NCBI GenBank assembly: GCA_031282485.1
Contig: JAITDQ010000235.1
Span: forward strand, 1-8,508
Length of the DNA stretch: 8,508 nt
Source of the DNA: Tannerella sp.
GTDB lineage: Bacteria > Bacteroidota > Bacteroidia > Bacteroidales > Tannerellaceae
Direction of reading: 5' to 3'
The notes under the pieces were generated by a model. The model was given only the letters and a program-made list of their open reading frames with translations. It was not told the origin of the DNA and searched no databases. Shown one piece after another: positions 1-7,538 of this stretch (positions within the stretch are counted from its first letter, which is position 1; every line of letters begins with the position of its first letter). The translations under genes were made by a program, and so were the position numbers.

Positions 1-905
1 CCGAAGCCGTGCGGTGCATCGGGTTTCAGGTTAATAATGTCGATACAGGGGATGTTACGGCCGGAAATGACGTATTGATGATCATCCGTCACGCCGCCGC
101 CCCTTGCGTTGATAAAATATTTACCGTACCCCAGATCCCTGGCCGTACTCCAAACCCGCTCCACAACGGGAGCTGCATGATACATTGAAAGGGATTCCTT
201 ATAAAAAGTAGCGTCTTTATGCCCCACCATATCCAGCAGGATGCCGAAATCCGCCTTATAGCCGGGGACATGGGGGTTTTTAGCCCAGAACTGCGACCCC
301 AGACACCAAGTGCCTTCCTTGTGTTCTTTCACAAAATCAGGCGTTCCGTAATCTTCAGCGTCAAAAAATATGATATCAACGCCCGTATCAATACCGGAAG
401 GATCTATCCGGCGGGCGATCTCCAGCAAAACGCCAACGCCGCTGGCGCCGTCGTCAGCGCCGTCTATGGGTTTATGATTGTTCGCTGCATCCGCATCCTG
501 GTCCGAATAAGGGCGCGAATCCCAATGGGCAAATAAAAGAATGCGTTTCCTGCTGTCCGGGTTAAATGCTCCTATTATATTTTTTGCCTGCAGCCTGTCG
601 CCATTATAGGCGGTCAGAACGGCTTCCTGAACATACACTTTCGCGCCGTGGCGTTCGAGTTCGGACGCCAGATAGCCGGCACAGGCCTTATGCGCCGGCG
701 TATTGGGAACGCGCGGCCCGAATGTAACCTGCTTGGCTACAAAAGAATATGCGCTGTCAGCATCAAATGACGGCACAGCCACAGCGCCGCCCTTATCTGT
801 ACCGTTAACAGGCTCAACCGCCGAATCATTTCCTTTCGTAGCCGTCTTCTGACTGCAACACGAAAAAAGCAAACTGCCAAAAAATAAATAAACAAACCTA
901 CTCAT
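1..905 (-). CDS. Glutaminyl-cyclase-like M28 family zinc lipoprotein (3' end missing)
   Basis: The first 301 codons are present; the gene runs off the left edge of the window. The start ATG (905-903) is followed by a lipoprotein signal, MSRFVYLFFGSLLFSC, with Cys16 as the likely lipidated residue (lipobox LFSC), so the enzyme should sit on an envelope membrane facing the periplasm or outside. Family motifs appear in order: FGPR (62-65), AHWDSRP (126-132), GADDGASG (149-156), FDAEDYG (181-187, with Glu184 as probable general base and Asp185 as zinc ligand), DMVG (225-228) and TDDHQY (273-278). These fit the mammalian-like (type II) glutaminyl cyclases of Bacteroidales, which convert N-terminal Gln of exported proteins to pyroglutamate using a single zinc. 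The last zinc-binding His, expected shortly after the final visible residues, lies outside the window. Such proteins are often labelled M28 aminopeptidases; a true aminopeptidase is the main alternative. It lies downstream of the C26-M19 gene on the same strand, and no clear promoter was seen in the 140-base gap. Confidence 0.85.
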   Translation of the reverse strand, partial: MSRFVYLFFGSLLFSCCSQKTATKGNDSAVEPVNGTDKGGAVAVPSFDADSAYSFVAKQVTFGPRVPNTPAHKACAGYLASELERHGAKVYVQEAVLTAYNGDRLQAKNIIGAFNPDSRKRILLFAHWDSRPYSDQDADAANNHKPIDGADDGASGVGVLLEIARRIDPSGIDTGVDIIFFDAEDYGTPDFVKEHKEGTWCLGSQFWAKNPHVPGYKADFGILLDMVGHKDATFYKESLSMYHAAPVVERVWSTARDLGYGKYFINARGGGVTDDHQYVISGRNIPCIDIINLKPDAPHGF

Positions 906-945
906 GAGATTTCTAAATTAAAAATTAAAAGATTATTGTGAGTTG

Positions 946-957
946 GGATCGCGATCC
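946..957. repeat. Perfect 12-base palindrome
   Basis: GGATCGCGATCC is a perfect palindrome about 40 bases upstream of the start of the glutaminyl-cyclase-like gene. A related stretch, TATCGCTATCG, lies nearby at about 973-983. It could be a protein-binding dyad for that gene, or chance. No matching regulator is in the window. Confidence 0.5.
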
Positions 958-1032
958 GCTCATTTTCATTCTATCGCTATCGAGTGCATAAAACATGTGA
1001 CTGTTTCATCTAAAACATCAACCGTCACCACC

Positions 1033-1065
1033 TAATTGTCAATTATTAATTATTAATTGTCAATT
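1033..1065. repeat. Two copies of the 12-base unit TAATTGTCAATT, 21 bases apart
   Basis: Exact copies of TAATTGTCAATT lie at 1033-1044 and 1054-1065, separated by ATTAATTAT. Each contains the odd-centred palindrome AATTG-T-CAATT. The repeat overlaps the 3' end of the C26-M19 gene: its last codons (residues LTINN) and two adjacent in-frame TAA stops (1048-1046 and 1045-1043) are made of repeat sequence. Similar AATTGTCAATT-rich patches are, from memory, common between genes in Bacteroidales. Confidence 0.75.
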
Positions 1066-2803
1066 GTTCTTCCATCACCCTCATCAGGTTCCCGCCCCAA
1101 ATTCGGGCAATACTTTCGTCATCAAAGCCTTCCGCAATCAGGCGCATTGTTATTTGGATAAGTTCATTTGCGGCACGACAGCCCGTCAATTCGCCGTCGC
1201 CGTCAAAATCCGAGCCGATGCCTACATGATCAATGCCCGCCACATCAACGATATGACAGATATGCCTTATCGCATCACTTAACGACGCCTTACCGGCATC
1301 TTCATTAATAAACGCTTTATACAGGCATACCTGCACTGTGCCTCCCTGCGATGCCAGTGCGCGAATCATGTCATCATCAAGATTCCGGCGGTGGTTACAT
1401 AACGCCCGCGACGAAGAATGAGAAGCAATCACAGGCTTCCTGCTATATTTCAAAACATCATAAAACGTATTGTCGGATGCATGCGAAACGTCTATCATCA
1501 TACCCAACCGATTCATTTCCGCTACAACATCCCGTCCGAAAGGACTTAAACCGCCCCATTCTCCGTGTCCGGCAGCCGAATCGCAAATATCATTATCGCC
1601 GTTATGGCACAGTGTCATATACACAACGCCCAAATCCTTAAAACGTTCCAGACGCCCGATATCCTTACCGATAGCATATCCGTTTTCGACGCCCGGTAAA
1701 ACGGCTTTTTTCCCTTCCCGTTTCAACCGTCGCAACTCATCCGCCGTACGGGCTATCCCCATACGATCCGGATGAAGACCGGCCTGACCGATCACCTTCG
1801 ACAAACGCTCCCGTGCATATTCGTATGCCTTTTGAGACGACGCTTCATCACGCTTTCCCTGCGGAATATATGCGACCATAAATACGGCGTCCAAGCGTCC
1901 TTCCTCCATTAACGGAAGATTCACCTTCCCGCCTTCCCTGCGTCCCAGATCGAACGTGTCAAAAAGCATCGGCGTGTCGGTGTGGGAATCGATCGTCAGT
2001 ATACGTTCGTGCAAATTTTTAGCTTTGGCAAACACTTCCGCCAGCCCCACATGATAACGGAATAAATCCAGCATCGTTTCATTGCCCGCAACAGCCATAG
2101 GCTCCGGATGCCACTGAACGCCGAATATCGGATATTCGGGGTGTTCAATCGCTTCATTCAGTCCATCCGGCGATGCGGCCGCAGCAATAAATTCCGGTGC
2201 AATATCCTTTACTGCCTGATGATGAAATGAATTAACAGGAAGTGTCTGCCGCGAAGGATTTTTTAAAGCGGCTTTCAGTTTGGAAGGAATATCCGTCAGG
2301 ATAACCGTATGCGTCGCAACATCGCGGGCTTCTTCCTGACTGTGCTTCAATGCTTCTGCGGAAAAACAGGTATGAATATCCTGATAAAGCGTTCCGCCGA
2401 AAGCGACGTTTATAACCTGATGACCGCGACAAATGCCGAAAACGGGCAACTGGCGGTTGAAAGCAAGCCTCAACAGCAAAAAGTCGTACTCGTCGCGATA
2501 CGAATCCGTATCTCCGGTTTCAGGTACAGGTTCTTCATCCAGATATAACGCATCAATATCGCCGCCGCCCGACAGTATAATCCCGTCGAGCGTATCCACG
2601 ACGGTTGCCAAAGCATGAATATCCGTCGTAACGGGCAATAATACCGGTGCGCCGCCCGCCATTATAACCGACTGAAAATAAGGCTCCGCAATGCAGGAAA
2701 GACCTTCTTTCCGGTTGGCGGAAATACCGATCTTCGGCCTCCGGTACGAAGCGTCCGATGTCCGGTCATCAACCTTATGATACAAGTTCGGCAATAAAGA
2801 CAT
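1046..2803 (-). CDS. Fusion of C26 gamma-glutamyl hydrolase and M19 dipeptidase domains
   Basis: This 585-residue protein joins two enzymes. Residues 24-255 form a class I glutamine-amidotransferase-like domain of the PuuD/C26 type: nucleophile elbow FGICRGHQ (Cys124), NSFHHQ (191-196) and QWHPE (His232, Glu234) give a complete Cys-His-Glu triad. Residues 265-580 form a membrane-dipeptidase (M19) domain: DSHTDTP (His274, Asp276), GVENG (bridging Glu373), LCHNGDND (His400), DVSHAS (His441), ASHSSSRAL (His462), HRRN (471-474) and GIGSDFDG (Asp532). All zinc ligands and the catalytic Asp are intact, so both halves look active. There is no signal peptide, so it is probably cytoplasmic. C26 enzymes cleave gamma-glutamyl amides; M19 enzymes cleave dipeptides, including Cys-Gly and L-D dipeptides. 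The fusion may therefore degrade gamma-glutamyl peptides in two steps, which is inference. It starts 34 bases after gyrB and is probably co-transcribed. The purine-rich GGGAGAG just before the ATG may help initiation. Confidence 0.93.
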   Translation of the reverse strand: MSLLPNLYHKVDDRTSDASYRRPKIGISANRKEGLSCIAEPYFQSVIMAGGAPVLLPVTTDIHALATVVDTLDGIILSGGGDIDALYLDEEPVPETGDTDSYRDEYDFLLLRLAFNRQLPVFGICRGHQVINVAFGGTLYQDIHTCFSAEALKHSQEEARDVATHTVILTDIPSKLKAALKNPSRQTLPVNSFHHQAVKDIAPEFIAAAASPDGLNEAIEHPEYPIFGVQWHPEPMAVAGNETMLDLFRYHVGLAEVFAKAKNLHERILTIDSHTDTPMLFDTFDLGRREGGKVNLPLMEEGRLDAVFMVAYIPQGKRDEASSQKAYEYARERLSKVIGQAGLHPDRMGIARTADELRRLKREGKKAVLPGVENGYAIGKDIGRLERFKDLGVVYMTLCHNGDNDICDSAAGHGEWGGLSPFGRDVVAEMNRLGMMIDVSHASDNTFYDVLKYSRKPVIASHSSSRALCNHRRNLDDDMIRALASQGGTVQVCLYKAFINEDAGKASLSDAIRHICHIVDVAGIDHVGIGSDFDGDGELTGCRAANELIQITMRLIAEGFDDESIARIWGGNLMRVMEEQLTINN

Positions 2804-2837
2804 ACTCTCCCGCTTTCAACTTCCCACGTTCAGTTAA

Positions 2838-4817
<1,980 letters not shown>

Positions 4818-4838
4818 TTAGTTTTCCAAAAAAGCTAA

Positions 4839-4869
4839 CAAATATCGCAATTTTTTCCGAATTTGAAAA
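4839..4869 (-). promoter_or_regulatory. Candidate gyrB promoter
   Basis: On the minus strand GATATTTG (4846-4839) matches the Bacteroidota -7 box TAnnTTTG at all but the first base. TTTT (4869-4866) lies exactly 19 bases upstream, in place of TTTG. This would give a leader of roughly 35-40 bases before the gyrB ATG. Each box has one mismatch, so this is a reasonable rather than a strong call. Confidence 0.45.
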
Positions 4870-4900
4870 ATTTCGACAGGTTAAAATTGCCAAAATGTTG

Positions 4901-4933
4901 AAAAACAAAAAGGCGACCTTCGACAGTCACCTT
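4901..4933 (-). terminator. Intrinsic terminator after tRNA-Glu(CTC)
   Basis: On the minus strand AAGGTGAC (4933-4926) pairs with GTCGCCTT (4917-4910) as an 8-base-pair stem with one G-U pair and an 8-base loop. TTTTTGTTTTT follows. It begins four bases past the tRNA 3' end and should end the tRNA/rpsT transcript before the gyrB promoter. Confidence 0.85.
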
Positions 4934-4937
4934 CACG

Positions 4938-5009
4938 TAGCCCGTAGGGGAATCGAACCCCTCTTTTGAGAATGAGAATCTCACGTCCTAACCGATAGAC
5001 GAACAGGCC
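4938..5009 (-). tRNA. tRNA-Glu (anticodon CTC)
   Basis: The 72-base sequence folds as a full cloverleaf. The acceptor strand GGCCTGT pairs with ACGGGCT (with G1-U72 and U5-G68 wobbles), the D arm contains GGTTAGG, the anticodon stem TGAGA/TCTCA holds loop TTCTCAT (anticodon CTC, reading GAG), and the T arm is GGGGTTCGATTCCCC. The discriminator is A and no CCA is encoded. It differs from the TTC tRNA at 5401-5472 at only six bases. It follows rpsT on the same strand, with a terminator-like hairpin just before it and a terminator just after. Confidence 0.96.
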
Positions 5010-5016
5010 ATAAGTA

Positions 5017-5047
5017 GAAAAAAGCTAAACCGCAAAAGTTCAGCTTT
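5017..5047 (-). terminator. Terminator-like hairpin between rpsT and tRNA-Glu(CTC)
   Basis: On the minus strand AAAGCTGAAC (5047-5038) pairs with GTTTAGCTTT (5030-5021) as a 10-base-pair stem with one G-U pair and a 7-base loop. The 3' arm runs into a six-T tract (5023-5018). It begins 29 bases after the rpsT stop and its T tract ends only about 8 bases before the tRNA-Glu(CTC) 5' end. It may end most rpsT transcripts, shield the mRNA 3' end, or mark a processing site. Confidence 0.75.
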
Positions 5048-5076
5048 CATATACCTGCGACAGAGGGAACCGCCAT

Positions 5077-5334
5077 TCAAACACTCATCGCGTTAACACG
5101 CTTTGCAATCTTCGATTTCAGATTTCCTGCCTTATTCTTATGAATAACATTCTTTTTCGCCAACTTGTCAAGCATTGAGCATACTTTCGGAAACAATTCC
5201 TTTACTTCGTCCCTGTCTTCCGACGTACGGATTTTCTTTAACGCATTACGCATCGTCTTTGCGGCGTAACGGTTACGCAAAGTGCGAGCTTTTGTCTGAC
5301 GAACTCTTTTTACTGATGATTTGTGATTAGCCAT
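5077..5334 (-). CDS. rpsT: 30S ribosomal protein S20
   Basis: This 85-residue, highly basic protein has the S20 hallmarks: the N-terminus MANHKSSVKRVRQ, the middle NRYAAKTMRNALKKI (21-35) and the C-terminal IHKNKAGNLKSKIAKRV (64-80). S20 is a three-helix bundle that binds 16S rRNA early in assembly of the small subunit. Length is normal for the family. The gene sits between two tRNA-Glu genes on the same strand. The best transcription start is the strong promoter before tRNA-Glu(TTC), so the mRNA would be released by tRNA 3' processing, leaving a leader of about 66 bases. A weaker -7-like box, TGAATTTG (5391-5384), might give a private promoter. Confidence 0.97.
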   Translation of the reverse strand: MANHKSSVKRVRQTKARTLRNRYAAKTMRNALKKIRTSEDRDEVKELFPKVCSMLDKLAKKNVIHKNKAGNLKSKIAKRVNAMSV

Positions 5335-5400
5335 CTTTTTTTATCTTATTCCTTCAATTATTTATCTTTAAACATTCATTCTGCAAATTCAACTTTTCCG

Positions 5401-5472
5401 TAGCCCGTAGGGGAATCGAACCCCTCTTTCAAGAATGAAAATCTTGCGTCCTAGCCGATAGACGAACAGGCC
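5401..5472 (-). tRNA. tRNA-Glu (anticodon TTC)
   Basis: A 72-base cloverleaf: acceptor GGCCTGT/ACGGGCT with the same G1-U72 and U5-G68 wobbles as its partner, D arm with GGCTAGG, anticodon stem CAAGA/TCTTG around loop TTTTCAT (anticodon TTC, reading GAA and GAG), T arm GGGGTTCGATTCCCC, discriminator A, no encoded CCA. It lies first in the leftward cluster, about 60 bases after a strong promoter and 66 bases before rpsT. Confidence 0.96.
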
Positions 5473-5534
5473 ATCCGTCGCATTGACAGCGGCATTTCAA
5501 GTATTTATCAATGCCCTTTGCCGTTTTGCGAGCG

Positions 5535-5565
5535 CAAAGATACTGCTTTTAATTTATACTCCAAA
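5535..5565 (-). promoter_or_regulatory. Promoter for the tRNA-Glu(TTC)/rpsT cluster
   Basis: On the minus strand TTTG (5565-5562), a 19-base spacer and TATCTTTG (5542-5535) match the Bacteroidota consensus TTTG-N19-TAnnTTTG in every fixed position. Transcription should start near 5529, about 57 bases before the tRNA. The -7 box overlaps an inverted repeat, TTTGCG-AG-CGCAAA (5525-5538). Confidence 0.8.
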
Positions 5566-5576
5566 TTTTTCTGCTT

Positions 5577-5612
5577 TTTTTTTCAAAAAAAACCGGTTGT
5601 TTTTGAAAAAAA
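5577..5612. repeat. 36-base near-perfect palindrome between divergent promoters
   Basis: Left arm 5577-5594 (seven T, C, eight A, CC) pairs with right arm 5595-5612 (GGTTG, five T, G, seven A) at 17 of 18 positions; the only mismatch is A5590 with G5599. The centre is CCGG with no spacer. It covers the -33 region of the recO promoter and lies just upstream of the -33 box of the opposite promoter. It could be an operator, a cruciform-forming site or an A-tract UP-like element. Confidence 0.7.
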
Positions 5613-5625
5613 TGCCCTACATTTG
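5597..5625 (+). promoter_or_regulatory. recO promoter
   Basis: TACATTTG (5618-5625) is an exact TAnnTTTG -7 box. TTG (5597-5599) lies 18 bases upstream as the -33 element. The predicted start near 5631 leaves a leader of only about 12 bases before ATG 5644, which supports that ATG and rules out the longer in-frame ATG at 5518. Confidence 0.75.
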
Positions 5626-5643
5626 TACGCAAAAGCGCTAATT

Positions 5644-6372
5644 ATGTTGCATAAAACCAAAGGAATCGTACTGCGTACCTTTCCGTACAACGACAAATAC
5701 ATTATTATAAATATGTATACGGAATATTTCGGACGTGTTTCATACATGACCTCGAACTCCCACGGGAAAAGAGCAAAGGTTCCACACGCCCTTTTGCAGC
5801 CTTTGTCCATACTTGACATGGAGGTCGAACATCTTAACAACAGAGATATACATCGCATAAAAGAGGTAAAATCCGATTATCCCTTTTCGCAAATACACTG
5901 TCATCCCGTCAAAAATGCGATTGCGCTGTTCCTTTCGGAGATACTTTACCGCATCATTCAGGAACGGGAAAGCAATCCGCCCCTGTTCGACTACCTTTGC
6001 CGCTCCATAAAATGGCTCGATATAGCGGATGCCGGAATAGCAAATTTTCATCTTACGTTTTTACTCCAGCTGTCCGTCTACATAGGCATCCGGCCAAACG
6101 GCAAATCCTACAAACCCGACTGTTTTTTCGATTTGCTGAACGGCGTCTTCACCGATTCCATTCCGGAACACAACCATTACCTGAATAAGGAAGAAAGCCT
6201 TGTATTCGAACGCCTCCTGCGGATAAATTATGAAAATATGGCCGTCTATTCATTTACCGGACAGGAACGTTCGGCTATAATCCGCCAAATCATACAGTAC
6301 TACCGGCTCCATTTGTCCGATTTTCCCCAAATAAAATCTCTTGCCGTAATGCAAAGTTTATTCAGCGATTAG
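5644..6372 (+). CDS. recO: DNA repair protein RecO
   Basis: This 242-residue protein helps RecR load RecA on SSB-coated single-stranded DNA in the RecFOR pathway. The N-terminal OB-fold (about 1-80) begins MLHKTKGIVLRTFPYNDK with the typical HMYTE-like segment here as INMYTEYFGRVSYM. The helical part carries AIALFLSEILYR (92-103), ANFHLTFLLQLSVYIGIRP (133-151) and the ending YYRLHLSDFPQIKSL (219-233), all typical of Bacteroidota RecO. The zinc-finger region of many RecO proteins is reduced: only Cys160 is present between residues 120 and 242, so no four-Cys site exists. The frame is open back to 5518, but the promoter sits inside that extension and RecO similarity starts at Met 5644. It is divergent from the tRNA/rpsT cluster. 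Confidence 0.9.
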   Translation: MLHKTKGIVLRTFPYNDKYIIINMYTEYFGRVSYMTSNSHGKRAKVPHALLQPLSILDMEVEHLNNRDIHRIKEVKSDYPFSQIHCHPVKNAIALFLSEILYRIIQERESNPPLFDYLCRSIKWLDIADAGIANFHLTFLLQLSVYIGIRPNGKSYKPDCFFDLLNGVFTDSIPEHNHYLNKEESLVFERLLRINYENMAVYSFTGQERSAIIRQIIQYYRLHLSDFPQIKSLAVMQSLFSD

Positions 6373-6382
6373 CCCTTTCATT

Positions 6383-6404
6383 CCCTCCAATCCCCCTCCA
6401 ATCC
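6383..6404. repeat. Tandem 11-base repeat, two copies
   Basis: CCCTCCAATCC occurs twice head to tail at 6383-6393 and 6394-6404, just past the recO stop. The minus strand carries several G runs (GG, GGGGG, GG, GGG), so a G-quadruplex on that strand is possible. Confidence 0.7.
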
Positions 6405-6440
6405 GTCAGACTTATGCCTCTCCGTCATACGGCTGATTAA

Positions 6441-6468
6441 CATAAGGAAACGTTCCGTATGCTTTTTT
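6441..6468 (+). terminator. Probable recO terminator
   Basis: CATAAGGAA (6441-6449) pairs with TTCCGTATG (6453-6461) at eight of nine positions around a 3-base loop, followed by C and six T. A second upstream copy, CATACGG (6426-6432), pairs perfectly with CCGTATG (6455-6461), so two stems compete for the same 3' arm. Confidence 0.6.
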
Positions 6469-6503
6469 ATGAAATCTAATCGAATAATAACTCATTTATG
6501 GGA

Positions 6504-6534
6504 TATGCCATTAACAAAAACAGTTATATCTTTG
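6504..6534 (+). promoter_or_regulatory. Promoter of the two-component operon
   Basis: TATCTTTG (6527-6534) is an exact Bacteroidota -7 box, and TATG (6504-6507), one base off TTTG, lies exactly 19 bases upstream. The -7 box is followed by CG as in the tRNA/rpsT promoter. Forty bases separate the box from the kinase ATG at 6575. Confidence 0.7.
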
Positions 6535-6574
6535 CGAAATTATTTTTTTATTTATCCGGAAATCAATAAAAGTC

Positions 6575-7513
6575 ATGAAAAGAATATCGGTATTTCTTCT
6601 TTTTCTTTTAACTGTCCTGACACTGTCCGTGAATGTACAGGCCGGTACGGTTTTGTTCACAAATGAAAAGACGCCCGATTATATGCAAAAAACGGAAACC
6701 GCGTTCCCGGAAGCAGCCGTAGATGCTCACAGCCGGGAAAATATGCAAACGAAAGAGAAACGATTGTATACGTGGTTGGGCATTGCATGTGCGGTTGCAC
6801 TTTTGCTGGCGTTCGGACTGTTTCTCTACCGGCATAAGCGGCTAAACGCCGAAGAAATCAATCAATTTAAAAAAGAAAAACAATTAATCGCGACGCAAGC
6901 GATACTGGAGGGCGAGACCGCGGAGCGTACGCGGCTTGCACGCGACCTGCATGACGGACTGGGCGGCATGCTTTCCGTTATCAAACTGAATCTAAGCGAG
7001 ATAAGCAACAGTTCCGTTTTAAATGACACGGATACAAACCGTTTTAACAATGCAATGAATTTGATTGACCAGTCCATCGTAGAATTGCGGCGCATCGCAC
7101 ATCACATGATGCCGGAATCATTGTTGCGCTTCGGTTTGAAAACATCCATTGAAGATTTTTGCCATACGATTCCGCATGCACATTTCCATTATTACGGCAG
7201 CGAAGAGCGGCTGGAACGGCGGCTGGAAGTGCTCCTGTACCGTTGCGCTTTCGAACTGGTAAACAATGCCGTGAAATATGCAAAAGCCAAAGATATCAAC
7301 GTACAGTTGATAATCGACAGCGGGCTGGTATCACTTACGGTTCACGACAACGGTATCGGATTTGATCCGCTTCGAGACACAATCGGAAGCGGATTAAGAA
7401 ATATACGTACCAGGGTGTCGGCATTTAACGGCAAAATATTCATCCATTCTTTTCCCGAAAAGGGCACGGAAGTGAATATCGAATTTGAGAATACACACGA
7501 TACGAAAATTTAG
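6575..7513 (+). CDS. Membrane sensor histidine kinase, NarL-partner type, with minimal sensor region
   Basis: This 312-residue protein has a signal peptide (MKRISVFLLFLLTVLTLSVNVQA, cleavage probably after Ala23), about 40 periplasmic residues, one membrane helix (65-86), a basic stop (RHKR) and a short coiled-coil linker. The HisKA_3 dimerization helix contains ERTRLARDLHDGLGG with His126 as the phosphorylated residue. The ATPase domain shows FELVNNAVKYAK (226-237, Asn231), HDNGIGFDP (257-265) and GSGLRNIRTRV (271-281), ending GTEVNIEF (297-304). All catalytic motifs are intact. It is 25 bases upstream of a LuxR-type response regulator, its obvious partner. Related Bacteroidota kinases often carry long tetratricopeptide sensor regions before the membrane helix; here almost none is left, so the signal may be sensed in the membrane or through another protein. 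The signal is unknown. Confidence 0.93.
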   Translation: MKRISVFLLFLLTVLTLSVNVQAGTVLFTNEKTPDYMQKTETAFPEAAVDAHSRENMQTKEKRLYTWLGIACAVALLLAFGLFLYRHKRLNAEEINQFKKEKQLIATQAILEGETAERTRLARDLHDGLGGMLSVIKLNLSEISNSSVLNDTDTNRFNNAMNLIDQSIVELRRIAHHMMPESLLRFGLKTSIEDFCHTIPHAHFHYYGSEERLERRLEVLLYRCAFELVNNAVKYAKAKDINVQLIIDSGLVSLTVHDNGIGFDPLRDTIGSGLRNIRTRVSAFNGKIFIHSFPEKGTEVNIEFENTHDTKI

Positions 7514-7538
7514 TTTTTACAAAATAAAAAAATCACGT

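Noticed and set aside
219..536. Plus-strand open frame of 105 codons
   Set aside because: It is antisense to the glutaminyl-cyclase-like gene, whose motifs are clear in the opposite frame.
5518..5643. Extended RecO N-terminus from ATG 5518
   Set aside because: The extension would cross the palindrome and the exact -7 box at 5618-5625, has a low-complexity Phe/Lys-rich translation, and RecO similarity begins at Met 5644.
7485..7538. Response regulator start at 7485, overlapping the kinase
   Set aside because: The receiver domain starts exactly at Met 7539; the extra residues are non-homologous and overlap the kinase end.
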